The notes: generated by a model not told the origin, from the letters alone. A stretch of 64,000 nucleotides of DNA from Phenylobacterium sp. (GCF_013911965.1 NZ_JACESE010000006.1:143933-207932), one strand, 5' to 3'. Shown: positions 26,328 to 33,871, numbered from the stretch's first letter. Numbers and translations: made by a program.

Positions 26328-27035
26328 TCAGGCCGACGCAGGCGAGGACCCGCCAGCCCCTGGCGTGCGGTCCACCATCTGCACAAGCCGAAGGTTCCGC
26401 TCGATCTTCACGAAGATGAAGCAGAACACGATCAGGAGGAAGACGAGCAGGGCCACGGCCGCCACCGCGATCGCCTGCAGCGCAGCGGCGTTGTCGGCGG
26501 CCTTCTTGGCGGCCTGCGCCTCGACGTTCGACTGGAATTTCTGGTCGTGCCAGTTCAGCAGCTCATTGATCTGATCCATCTGGAGCGGACTGCCCTTCGA
26601 CACGACCAGCTGTTCCATGAGCCGCTTGAGGCTGGCCCCGTAGGCACTCTGATATTCGTAAGGCAGGGCGTCGTGCCGCTCCATCAGCACGCGGGTCGCG
26701 CCGTTCACGTCGAGGTCCTCGCCGAGGCGCTCCTTGTCGTAGCGGGCCAGAAGCGCAACCGCCTCCTTGATGCTTTGTGGCGTTTCCGGCTGGGCGGCCG
26801 TTGGCGGGGCCGCTGCTGTTTCGATGCCTTCCGCGCGCTTCTCGCTGACGAATTCCGACAGGCTTCCGCCGGTCGTCTGCTGCTGCTGCGAAGCGCCGCC
26901 GAGCTGCTGCATGAGCAGCGGCGCTGACCGCACGCAGCCAAACACGACGATCACCAGCGCGATCGTTGCTGCAGCCAGAATGATGACTCTTAAAATCGAG
27001 AGATAGAATCCCTCGATGCGCGAAAGCAGCGCCAT
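26328..27035 (-). CDS. Uncharacterised two-helix membrane protein
   Basis: 235 residues with one transmembrane helix near the N-terminus (about 13-36) and another near 188-212. Between them is a roughly 150-residue hydrophilic region with a Gln-rich start (ASQQQQTTGG) and long helices, and the C-terminal tail is short and basic. It is probably inner membrane with the middle part in the periplasm. GGGGGGA precedes the ATG by 5 bp. It is the first of three genes (27035 to 24989) whose other members are lipoproteins, so an envelope function is likely. No family recognised. Confidence 0.6.
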   Translation of the reverse strand: MALLSRIEGFYLSILRVIILAAATIALVIVVFGCVRSAPLLMQQLGGASQQQQTTGGSLSEFVSEKRAEGIETAAAPPTAAQPETPQSIKEAVALLARYDKERLGEDLDVNGATRVLMERHDALPYEYQSAYGASLKRLMEQLVVSKGSPLQMDQINELLNWHDQKFQSNVEAQAAKKAADNAAALQAIAVAAVALLVFLLIVFCFIFVKIERNLRLVQMVDRTPGAGGSSPASA

Positions 27036-27144
27036 GTAATCCCCCCTTCCCGATGACGACTTGTCTCGGGCCCCACGACATTCAACCAGAACGAGCTGCG
27101 CCTTGGCAATCCTACTTCCAGCAGGCCGACAGGTGAGCGCAAAT

Positions 27145-27171
27145 GGCCCCGCCGGCGAAGCCGACGGGGCC
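27145..27171 (-). terminator. Terminator of the ssb operon
   Basis: GGCCCCGTCGGC-TTC-GCCGGCGGGGCC on the minus strand, a 12-bp stem with one mismatch and a 3-nt loop, 22 bp after the ssb stop. The following T-tract is weak (CATTTG). Confidence 0.6.
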
Positions 27172-27193
27172 GAACTCGATGTGTCGAAGAGCT

Positions 27194-27595
27194 TTAGAAC
27201 GGGATTTCGTCGTCGAGGTCGAACTGCGGTTCGGGCGCTTGCTCCCGGGGCGCGTCCGCCTCGTCCCGCCGGGTCTTGATGCGCATGTCGCGCACCACCA
27301 GCCGCAGGTCGAAATGCGTGAGCCCGTCCCGGCCAGTCCAGGTGACGTTCTCGACATGGCCCTGCACCACGACACGGCTCCCCTTCTTGGCGAATGGCGC
27401 GATGTAGTTCTCCGCCGTCGCTTCGTTGAAGCAGACGCAGTTGAAGCCGGTGGTGCGCTCCCCCGGCTGGCCGTCCCCGCGTCGGAAGCGGGTCGTCTCG
27501 ATGAGGCGGAAGCTCGCCCGCTTCGCGCCTGAGCCCTGAGCCGACAGAATGGACGGATCGGCGGCCAGATAGCCCTCTACGATCACGGATTGCAT
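27194..27595 (-). CDS. ssb: Single-stranded DNA-binding protein (island copy)
   Basis: Binds single-stranded DNA during island transfer or repair. The 133 residues form an OB-fold (about 1-105; MQSVIVEGYLAADP, GSRVVVQGHVENVTW) and a short tail ending DLDDEIPF, the acidic tip that recruits DNA-processing partners. The linker is shorter than in chromosomal SSBs, and the sequence differs enough to mark it as an island version. The site AAGGAG 7 bp before the ATG is the same as that of the next upstream gene. Confidence 0.88.
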   Translation of the reverse strand: MQSVIVEGYLAADPSILSAQGSGAKRASFRLIETTRFRRGDGQPGERTTGFNCVCFNEATAENYIAPFAKKGSRVVVQGHVENVTWTGRDGLTHFDLRLVVRDMRIKTRRDEADAPREQAPEPQFDLDDEIPF

Positions 27596-27626
27596 GACAG
27601 TCTCCTTGTTCTCGTGGGGTTGAAGT

Positions 27627-27974
27627 TCAGGCCGCTTCGGCCTCGGTTTCCGCCAGCCGGTCGGACGCCCAGTCGAGGACCGTGAGCCGGTTCACCACCA
27701 GCTCCTTGGCGGTGCGCTCGCCCCCGTCCCGGGCCTGGTAGCGGTTGTCGACGAAGGCGCCGACCACCACCACCTCGCAGCCCATCGCCAGCCCCTCGGC
27801 GATGACGCGCTCGTTGAGCCCCCTGGCCCAGCTCACGCAGTTGACCCCCACCACGCGCGGCTTGCCGGCCGCATCCCGGCCGCGGTTCTCCAGCAGCCGG
27901 AACACCGCTTTGCCGAAGTCGTCGGTCACCTGCGGGTCGGCCGCCAGGCGGCCTGCGAACACCACGTTCTGCAT
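27627..27974 (-). CDS. Second SSB-like OB-fold protein without acidic tip
   Basis: 115 residues with the pattern of an SSB OB-fold (MQNVVFAGRLAADPQ, VNCVSWARGLNERV, GCEVVVVGAFVDNRYQARDG). It ends ETEAEAA and lacks the DDxIPF tip, so it may bind DNA without recruiting the usual partners, or form mixed tetramers with the adjacent SSB. ATG 27974 is preferred to 27989 because AAGGAG lies 6 bp before it; the upstream ATG lies within that ribosome site. Confidence 0.7.
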   Translation of the reverse strand: MQNVVFAGRLAADPQVTDDFGKAVFRLLENRGRDAAGKPRVVGVNCVSWARGLNERVIAEGLAMGCEVVVVGAFVDNRYQARDGGERTAKELVVNRLTVLDWASDRLAETEAEAA

Positions 27975-27975
27975 G

Positions 27976-28122
27976 TCAGTCTCCTTCATCCCTGAAGCCG
28001 CCGGGAGCCTGCCTCCCAGCCCCGCTTCGCCCGGCGGAGCCCTCCCTTCGTCCTCTCCCCCGATGCCCGCGGCCGCCCGGGACGGCGACCAGGACGCGAG
28101 GCGGCAGCGGCACGGTGGTCAT
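27976..28122 (-). CDS. Candidate 48-residue basic small protein
   Basis: A short frame, MTTVPLPPRVLVAVPGG then an Arg/Gly-rich tail. Support: AGGAGG 5 bp before the ATG; ATGA overlap with the DUF7007 stop upstream; and its own stop lies inside the ribosome site of the next SSB-like gene. This arrangement points to coupled translation, either as a true small protein or as a device that carries ribosomes to the SSB-like start. No family recognised. Confidence 0.45.
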   Translation of the reverse strand: MTTVPLPPRVLVAVPGGRGHRGRGRREGSAGRSGAGRQAPGGFRDEGD

Positions 28123-28508
28123 CGGCCCTCCTGATGGCCGATGGCCTCGGCCAGGGCAGGATCGGCAGGAACCCCGAGCAGGGCGGCATGGGCGCGGTGG
28201 TAGGTCCACGCGGTGCGGCGCGCGGCTTCACGCAGGCGCTCGCCACGGCCGGGCTCGGCTTCGAACCGGTGGAGCCCCAGCGCCAGGTAGGGGATCGCCC
28301 AGTCGCAGTCCTCCTCGAACCAGCCGCCCTGGCTGTAGGCGGTGCTCCGGAGGGGCAGCGGGATCTCGGAGAGGGCCCGACCCGAGACGCGGATGCCCCC
28401 ATGCGACGGCGTGGAGACGAGGACGGCGTCCGGACCGAGCGGGGTGGCGGACTGTACGAGGCCCCACGGCGAGTACGCGCCCACCGTGGGCGGGAAGGGA
28501 TAGGACAT
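28119..28508 (-). CDS. DUF7007-like domain protein
   Basis: 129 residues from ATG 28508. The pattern YSPWGLVQSATPLGPDAV, STPSHGGIRVS and GGWFEEDCDWAIPYLAL matches the DUF7007 family, which is frequent on alphaproteobacterial plasmids and islands and has no assigned function. It heads a coupled run: this gene, the 48-residue frame, the SSB-like gene and ssb. A 77-bp gap separates it from the helicase fragment upstream. Confidence 0.65.
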   Translation of the reverse strand: MSYPFPPTVGAYSPWGLVQSATPLGPDAVLVSTPSHGGIRVSGRALSEIPLPLRSTAYSQGGWFEEDCDWAIPYLALGLHRFEAEPGRGERLREAARRTAWTYHRAHAALLGVPADPALAEAIGHQEGR

Positions 28509-28585
28509 GGCGGGCTCCTGCGCCGAGCGGGACCCATTCCCGCCCGGCTCGCCCGCGACTTCCCTTCCTCCGCCCTGGTCCGCCC

Positions 28586-29581
28586 TCAGGCGGCCTCCGC
28601 CGGAGAGATCACCTGCTGCACCGGGTGGCGTCCCAGGACGGCCGCCAGGACCGCCGGGGGCTCCAGGGGCACGAAGACCCTTGGCGTGTAGGCGATGATC
28701 TCCACGAAGCAGCCGAGCCCCTGCAGCGCGGCGCGCTGGGCGCCTGCGCCGACGAGCTCCAGGCGCCAGCGGTCCATCACCCGTGCGCGCCGCAGCCACA
28801 GGCCGCCGGCAAGCGACAGCTCGACGCCGCGCTTCACCACCTCGGCGGCTGTCGCGGCGGGGTCGGCCGCGAACGCGGCGGCCGCATCCGTCAGGCCGAG
28901 CGAGGCCTTGAGCTGCAGGGCCAGTGTCGGATCGAGGACGCGTCCCAGCCACCGGCGGCCGTCGGGCCCCTTGATCCGCCGGACCTGCGCGCCGCGTGCG
29001 GGCAGGCGGCCCCAGATCGGCAGCAGGAGGCCGGTCACCAGGACCAGCTCCCGCGTCCGCCAGGGATCCGTCGCCTCCAGCTCCGCCTGCCACGCCCCGC
29101 GCCAGGCGCCCGCCTCGGCCGGCGCCCAGGCGCTCTCGGCGAACGCCGCCTCGGCGACCAGGGTGCTTCGCTCGGGCCGGACCAGCCGCACGGCGGGGGC
29201 GAGGCGGTCGTCTTCCCCCAGCAGGGTCAGCCCGTGCTCCACCAGGGCGGCGCGGCCGGTCCGCTCGTTGAGCACCAAGGCCGCCGCCGGGCCGAGCGCC
29301 TCGGCCCGTGCGAGCGCGGCCTCCAGCGACATGAGCTCCCGCCGGGTTTTAAGCCGGAAGTGCAGGAGCCGCGTCTCCGCCCCGGACCTCGGGTCGGTCC
29401 GCACCACCTCTTCGCTGGCGAGCTCGAGCTGCTCGGCGACGACGTCCTCGATGCCGCGCTCGAGCTCGCCGCTGGCGCCGGCGCGCTCGAGCACACCTGC
29501 AAGGATGGAGTCCAGGTCGCGGAAGAGGGTGTTCTGGTCGGCGATGCGCAGGGCCAGCAGCCGGTTGAGGAACGTGTTCAT
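28586..29581 (-). pseudogene. C-terminal fragment of a strawberry-notch-like helicase/methylase
   Basis: About 331 residues from NTFLNRLLALRIADQN through TRLLHFRLKTRREL, LVLNERTGRAAL and VTGLLLPIWGRLP. These match the C-terminal region of the large (over 1000-residue) island proteins that join a methylase-like and a strawberry-notch helicase domain. All the ATP-binding and methylase parts are absent: upstream of 29581 only about 150 bp of unrelated sequence remains before the integrase gene. A start at ATG 29581 would be internal to the full protein. It is probably the remnant of a deletion; a residual function is possible but not shown. Confidence 0.6.
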
Positions 29582-29737
29582 CGGGGGCAGGTCGTCGGGT
29601 TCGCGGAGGCTTCCCCCGTCCCTGCGGGCGCTTGAGGGTGAGTTTGCCGCGTCCACCTAGTCCGCCTCCGTAACGAACAAGCCAGCAGACTGAGCAGTGG
29701 CACGGCGCCGGCGACGTGGCGTTCGCGAGGATGCGGT

Positions 29738-31069
29738 TCAGAACCTCATGGCCTGGGAGAGCCGATCCGCGGTCCGGTTCGCCACCTGCTTGATCGGATC
29801 GTCGCTGAGGTGGGCGTAGATCTCCGTGGTCCGCGCCTGCTTGTGCCCGAGCACCTTGCCCACCATGAACAGCGAGGCGCCGTCGGCGATGGCGAAGCTC
29901 GCAAAACTGTGCCGCAGGTCATGCAGCCGCACGTCGGCCAGGGTTGGAACATCGTCCGGATGCTCGCCGGCCTCTTGAGCTCGCTTGCGCGCTATAGCGT
30001 CCGCCCGCAGGCGCACCTTCTCCCAATGGTGGCCCAGGCCGATGTAGTGGCCTTCGCCCTTCATCGCCGGCAGCACGTAGGGTGACCGCCGCTTCGGCTC
30101 GGGACGTTCGCCCGAGTTGTGGCCCCGCATGTCGGGCTCGGGCCGTCCGGCCTCCCAGCGCCGCTTCAGCAGCGCCACCGCCGCATCGGCCAGCGGCACG
30201 ACCTTGGCGCCGGTCTTCGAGTCCGGCAGCCGCAGGCAACTCTTGCGCCAGTCGACCCAGGCCCACTCCAGGGTCAGGATTTCGCTCTTCCGGCAGCCGG
30301 TGAGCATCAGGAGGCGCACGGCGTCGGCCATCACCTCCATCCGCGGATCCTCCCGCTCGAACTCGGCGATGGCTTCGCTGAAGCAGGCCACCTCCTTCTC
30401 GGACAAGTAGCGCTCCCGCCGGTTGATCTTGAAGGCCTTCACCGTCTTCGTCGGGTTATGGCTCACGCGGCCGGTCTCGATGCCCCACTGGTAGCAGGCG
30501 CCCAGCACCGCCACGGCCATCGAGGCGATGCGCTTGCCGCCCTTCACCACCGAGCGGCGGCGCGGCCCGGTCTTCTCGTTGCGGGCCGTCTTTCCGCGCG
30601 AGATGTCGAGCTGCATGGTGGCGATGTCCACCTTCGTCACCTCCCGCGCCAGCATCCGGCCGATCAGCGGCTTGACGTGGTTCCTGAAGAGCCCGCGGTC
30701 GGTGTCCCAGCTCGACTGCTTCTTCTCCGGCTTCAGCGCCGGCCCCAGCTCAAGGTAGAGGTCGGCGAGCTCGGCGACGCTCAGGGCCTGGCGCTCCTCG
30801 GCCTTGGCCTCCTGCGGGTCGACGCCGTCGCGCAGGCCCTTCAGGAGATCCTTCGCCCGCTCGCGCGCCTCCTTCACGCCATAGCCCACCCGCAGGGCGC
30901 CCATGGTGTGCTTGCGCTTCTTGCCACCGCGCCGGTACATCAGGATGAAGCTCTTGGAGCCGGTGCGCTGCACGCGGACCCCAAGGCCGATCACCTCGCT
31001 GTCCCAAACCACGTATTCGCGGTCCTGCGGCTGCAGCGCCTCGACGGATTTTTCAGTCAGTTTCGGCAT
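29738..31069 (-). CDS. int: Tyrosine recombinase (tRNA-Ala island integrase)
   Basis: Catalyses site-specific insertion at and excision from the tRNA-Ala 3' end. The 443 residues begin MPKLTEKSVEALQPQD with the DUF4102 arm-binding domain (about 1-95), then a core-binding domain (about 105-215) and the catalytic domain with Arg in TGCRKSEIL, His-x-x-Arg in LHDLRHSFAS and the nucleophile Tyr in TTEIYAHL. All catalytic residues are present, so it looks functional. ATG 31069 is chosen because DUF4102 begins at once. The gene lies 168 bp inside the right att repeat and reads away from it. Confidence 0.93.
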   Translation of the reverse strand: MPKLTEKSVEALQPQDREYVVWDSEVIGLGVRVQRTGSKSFILMYRRGGKKRKHTMGALRVGYGVKEARERAKDLLKGLRDGVDPQEAKAEERQALSVAELADLYLELGPALKPEKKQSSWDTDRGLFRNHVKPLIGRMLAREVTKVDIATMQLDISRGKTARNEKTGPRRRSVVKGGKRIASMAVAVLGACYQWGIETGRVSHNPTKTVKAFKINRRERYLSEKEVACFSEAIAEFEREDPRMEVMADAVRLLMLTGCRKSEILTLEWAWVDWRKSCLRLPDSKTGAKVVPLADAAVALLKRRWEAGRPEPDMRGHNSGERPEPKRRSPYVLPAMKGEGHYIGLGHHWEKVRLRADAIARKRAQEAGEHPDDVPTLADVRLHDLRHSFASFAIADGASLFMVGKVLGHKQARTTEIYAHLSDDPIKQVANRTADRLSQAMRF

Positions 31070-31086
31070 CGACGGGCTCGTTTTGC

Positions 31087-31104
31087 GGTACCACCCAGGT
31101 ACCA
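31087..31104. repeat. Candidate integrase/excisionase arm site, right
   Basis: GGTACCACCCAGGTACCA, 17 of 18 bases identical to 3757-3774. It lies just upstream of the int start, where it could also autoregulate int, and 133 bp from the right att core. Confidence 0.5.
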
Positions 31105-31237
31105 AACGGCGCGATTTCCGCCGCTTTTCGCCTGGGCTCACACTGTCGCTAAAACTCGCCCTTTCTTCAACTCCGACAATGACTTAGGAACGGATTGAAC
31201 AGGCGTGGAAAGACCTGAAAAACACCCCCCGGGGCAC

Positions 31238-31284
31238 ATGGCATTCAAGAGGTCAGCGGTTCGACTCCGCTTAGCTCCACCATG
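31238..31284 (+). repeat. Right attachment-site repeat (attR core)
   Basis: The 47-bp copy of the tRNA-Ala 3' half. The 5' half of the tRNA is absent here, so this is a tRNA fragment and not a functional gene. Confidence 0.95.
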
Positions 31285-31286
31285 AG

Positions 31287-31321
31287 GGCCCGCCGGTGAC
31301 GCCGGCGGGCCTTCGCCTTTT
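31287..31321 (+). terminator. Ancestral tRNA-Ala terminator, displaced by the island
   Basis: 10-bp perfect stem (GGCCCGCCGG/CCGGCGGGCC), 5-nt loop, then TTCGCCTTTT. It sits directly after the right att repeat where the tRNA terminator would have been before integration. Confidence 0.7.
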
Positions 31322-31433
31322 CCGGGTCCAGCCGATCCGAGACCAGGGCGTCAGCGTGACCGCCTAGACCCTGGGCGCCGGTCTGCGGGCACCAGGCCGG
31401 CGTCGGCCGTCATCCCGGCCTCCGCCGGCGGCT

Positions 31434-31934
31434 CTATTGCGGACCTGAGCCGTCCCTGCCCGCTTTGGACCCGAGTTCTTCGGCGAGCACGTCCATCACG
31501 GCGCCCCACTGACCAATCGCCTCAGCCCCCAAGCGGTTCACCGCAGCGGCGAAGACGGCCCGTTGCGGCTCCGTGAGCTGGGCTTCAAGCGCTCGTCCGG
31601 CCTCAGTGAGGCTCACCCGTCGCAGGCGCCGGTTCTCCTCGTCCGTCGTCGACTGGATGAGATCGCGATCGAGCAGCTCACGCATGGTCTTGTGCAGCGC
31701 TTGCAGGCTGACCCCGAGGAACCCCGCCACGGCGCCTGTCGGGAGGCCGGGCTGACGGGCCACCACCCACAGCACCCGTTGATGCGCGCGCCCCAGTCCC
31801 CGCTCGGCGAGCAACCGGTCGGCCTGCTCGACCAGCCCGCGGAACACCAGATGGGTGCGCTCGAGACAGTGGTCGAGCTCATCGGCGTTCAGAACGCACT
31901 GATCTATCAACCGGGTTGACAAGTTCTCCTCCAT
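31434..31934 (-). CDS. MarR-family repressor
   Basis: A 166-residue winged-helix regulator (HTH at about 55-115; VAGFLGVSLQALHKTMREL, then a wing DEENRRLRRVSLT). It is divergent from an SDR and aldo/keto reductase pair, with a palindrome in the 51-bp gap, so it probably represses those genes and itself and is released by a small ligand or oxidant. A second palindrome (31907-31919) lies inside the proposed start region; a TTG at 31920-31922 with GGAGG 6 bp before it is an alternative start. Confidence 0.82.
   Translation of the reverse strand: MEENLSTRLIDQCVLNADELDHCLERTHLVFRGLVEQADRLLAERGLGRAHQRVLWVVARQPGLPTGAVAGFLGVSLQALHKTMRELLDRDLIQSTTDEENRRLRRVSLTEAGRALEAQLTEPQRAVFAAAVNRLGAEAIGQWGAVMDVLAEELGSKAGRDGSGPQ
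31907..31919. promoter_or_regulatory. Second MarR operator candidate
   Basis: TCAACCGGGTTGA, an inverted repeat with the same TCAAC/GTTGA arms as the main site, 40 bp centre to centre from it. Confidence 0.5.
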
Positions 31935-31945
31935 GATGGGAATAT

Positions 31946-31960
31946 ATCAACATCGTTGAT
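31946..31960. promoter_or_regulatory. MarR operator in the divergent promoter
   Basis: ATCAAC-ATC-GTTGAT, a perfect 6-bp inverted repeat with a 3-nt centre, in the 51-bp gap between the MarR gene and the SDR gene. Confidence 0.6.
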
Positions 31961-31985
31961 CTGTTAAACGAATGGAGTTTCGACG

Positions 31986-32894
31986 ATGGCCTCCAGCGAT
32001 CTGAAGGGCAAGACGGTCCTCCTGACCGGGGCATCCGGGGGCGTGGGCTGGGAAGCCGCTCGCCTGCTGGGATCGCGCGGCGCGCGAATCGGGCTGGCGG
32101 CCCGGCGGACGGAGCGCCTGCAGGCGCTGGCCGACGAGATCGTGGCCTCGGGCGGTGCGCGCCCCGTGGTGCTGGCCGCAGATCTCGGCCGTCGGGGCGA
32201 GGCGAGCCTTCTCGCCGCCCGGGCGCAGGAGGCGCTGGGGGACATCGACGTCCTGATCAACGCCGCGGGCGGGGCGCTTCAGGCCCTGACCTGGATCGCG
32301 GGGGATCGCGACGAGGCGCGTGATCTCATGGAGACGAACCTGTGGTCGCCCCTGGCCCTCGCCGCGGCGCTCGCCCCCCGGATGCTGGCGCGCGGCTCGG
32401 GCATGATCGTGAACGTGGGTTCGATGGCGCGGGTCTCGCCGTTCCCGCACCTCGGCCACTACGCGGCCTCGCGCGCCGCGATCTCCGCCGCAACCCTCGT
32501 GATGCAGATGGAGCTCGCCCCCCGGGGCATACGCGTCCTGGAATTCGCCCTGGGGCCGGTCGACAGCCCGGCCTCGCGCGAGACCCGCCAGCTGAAGGGG
32601 TCCGAACGCTGGCTGAACGGCCCGCCGAAACCCAGCACGGTCGGGGCGGCGGCGGCCGCCCTGGTCGCGGCCGTCGCGGATCAGCAGGCGGGCGTGGTCT
32701 ACCATCCTGACGTCTTCAAATGGATCGACCGGTTTCCGGCCCTGGGGCGGCGGTTCGCCAAACGCCTCGCCCGCGGCGCCGATCTCGACGACCGCGCCGT
32801 CCGGGTGGCCGGATCGGGCGGAGACGCCTCCATGCGGCGTCTCCACGAGGAATGGACCGTCGAGCGAGGGGCCAGCCGGCCGGTGGCGTCGTGA
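31986..32894 (+). CDS. Short-chain dehydrogenase/reductase with Arg at the catalytic Lys
   Basis: A 302-residue Rossmann enzyme with the cofactor loop TGASGGVG (about 15-22), NAAGG (about 91-95), a Ser in VNVGSMARVS and Tyr159 in HYAASRAA. The usual Tyr-x-x-x-Lys reads Tyr159-x-x-x-Arg163, so the Lys that lowers the Tyr pKa is replaced. The C-terminal 50 residues are basic and extend past the fold. It is controlled by the divergent MarR gene and overlaps the aldo/keto reductase gene by 4 bp. Substrate unknown. Confidence 0.85.
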   Translation: MASSDLKGKTVLLTGASGGVGWEAARLLGSRGARIGLAARRTERLQALADEIVASGGARPVVLAADLGRRGEASLLAARAQEALGDIDVLINAAGGALQALTWIAGDRDEARDLMETNLWSPLALAAALAPRMLARGSGMIVNVGSMARVSPFPHLGHYAASRAAISAATLVMQMELAPRGIRVLEFALGPVDSPASRETRQLKGSERWLNGPPKPSTVGAAAAALVAAVADQQAGVVYHPDVFKWIDRFPALGRRFAKRLARGADLDDRAVRVAGSGGDASMRRLHEEWTVERGASRPVAS

Positions 32895-33871
32895 GGCGTC
32901 GGCGACTGGGCTCCACCGGTCTGCAGGTCTCGGAGGTCTGCCTGGGGGCCATGACCTTCGGCGCAGCCGCCCCGCGCGACGAAGCCGCCAGAATTCTCGA
33001 CGTCTTCACCGATCACGGCGGCGACTTCATCGATACGGCCGTCAACTATGCGGGCGGGGCGAGCGAGGAGGTGCTCGGCGAGCTGCTTCACGGGCGGCGC
33101 GACCGATATGTCTTGGCCACGAAGTACAGCGGCCTGCTTGCGGCCGATGACGTACGATCCGGCGGCAACAGCGCCCGCAGCCTGAGGCTCTCCTTGGAGA
33201 CCAGCCTGCGGCGCCTGCGCACCGACCATGTCGACCTCTACTGGGTGCATTTCTGGGATCAAGTCACGCCGCTCGAGGAAATCGTGCGCGCCCTCGACGA
33301 TGCGGTGACGAGCGGCAAGGTGCTCTACGTCGGAATCTCCAACACGCCGGCCTGGGCGGTCGCCCGCGCGGCGACCCAGGCCGAACTGCAGGACCGGGCG
33401 CGCTTTCAGGCGATCCAGGTCGAATACAATCTCACAGAGCGGTCGGTCGAACGTGAGCTCGTTCCCATGAGCCGGGCCCTGGGGATGAGCGTCGTCGCCT
33501 GGGGCCCCCTCGCCGGAGGTTTGCTGACGGGCAAGTACGCGCTGGCCCCGACCGACCAGCAGGTTCGCCTGCAGTCTGGAGACAGGCGGTTCTCACCGCG
33601 CAATCAGTCGCTGGTCGACGAGCTGCTCACGATCTCCCGGGAGCTTGGCGCCTCGCCCGCCGCCATCGCTTTCAAGTGGCTCCTGGACCGTCCGGCGCGT
33701 CCCATACCGATCGCCGGCGCACGCAATGCTCCGCAGCTGCAGGAGCAACTCGCAGGCCTTGACCTCCAACTGCCGGACGACCTTCGCGAGCGACTGGATC
33801 GCGCCAGCGAGATCCCGCTCGGCTATCCGCATGACTTCATCGAGCGCCTGCTGATGAATCGGCGGTTCTGA
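32891..33871 (+). CDS. Aldo/keto reductase
   Basis: A 326-residue NADPH-dependent TIM-barrel reductase. The catalytic tetrad is visible: Asp and Tyr in FIDTAVNYAGG, Lys in VLATKYSG, His in LYWVHFWDQ. The GTG start at 32891 shares GTGA with the SDR stop; a longer upstream frame only overlaps the SDR gene. The SDR-AKR-MarR arrangement suggests a unit for detoxifying carbonyls or quinones, induced by a ligand of MarR. Confidence 0.88.
   Translation: MRRRRLGSTGLQVSEVCLGAMTFGAAAPRDEAARILDVFTDHGGDFIDTAVNYAGGASEEVLGELLHGRRDRYVLATKYSGLLAADDVRSGGNSARSLRLSLETSLRRLRTDHVDLYWVHFWDQVTPLEEIVRALDDAVTSGKVLYVGISNTPAWAVARAATQAELQDRARFQAIQVEYNLTERSVERELVPMSRALGMSVVAWGPLAGGLLTGKYALAPTDQQVRLQSGDRRFSPRNQSLVDELLTISRELGASPAAIAFKWLLDRPARPIPIAGARNAPQLQEQLAGLDLQLPDDLRERLDRASEIPLGYPHDFIERLLMNRRF

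Larger units (their letters stand above)
3619..31284. mobile_element. tRNA-Ala-integrated mobilizable genomic island (about 27.6 kb)
   Basis: Bounded by a 47-bp perfect direct repeat of the tRNA-Ala 3' half. It contains a tyrosine integrase next to the right repeat, a relaxase, two SSB-type proteins, a DUF2493 protein and metal-resistance cargo. No type IV secretion, coupling-protein, replication or partition genes were recognised, so it fits an integrative mobilizable element or a decayed ICE. The helicase fragment at 28.6-29.6 kb and the frameshifted gene at 14-15 kb suggest some decay. Confidence 0.9.

Noticed and set aside
31238-31284. Second tRNA-Ala gene
   Set aside because: Only the 3' half is present; the acceptor 5' strand and D-arm are missing, so it is the att repeat.
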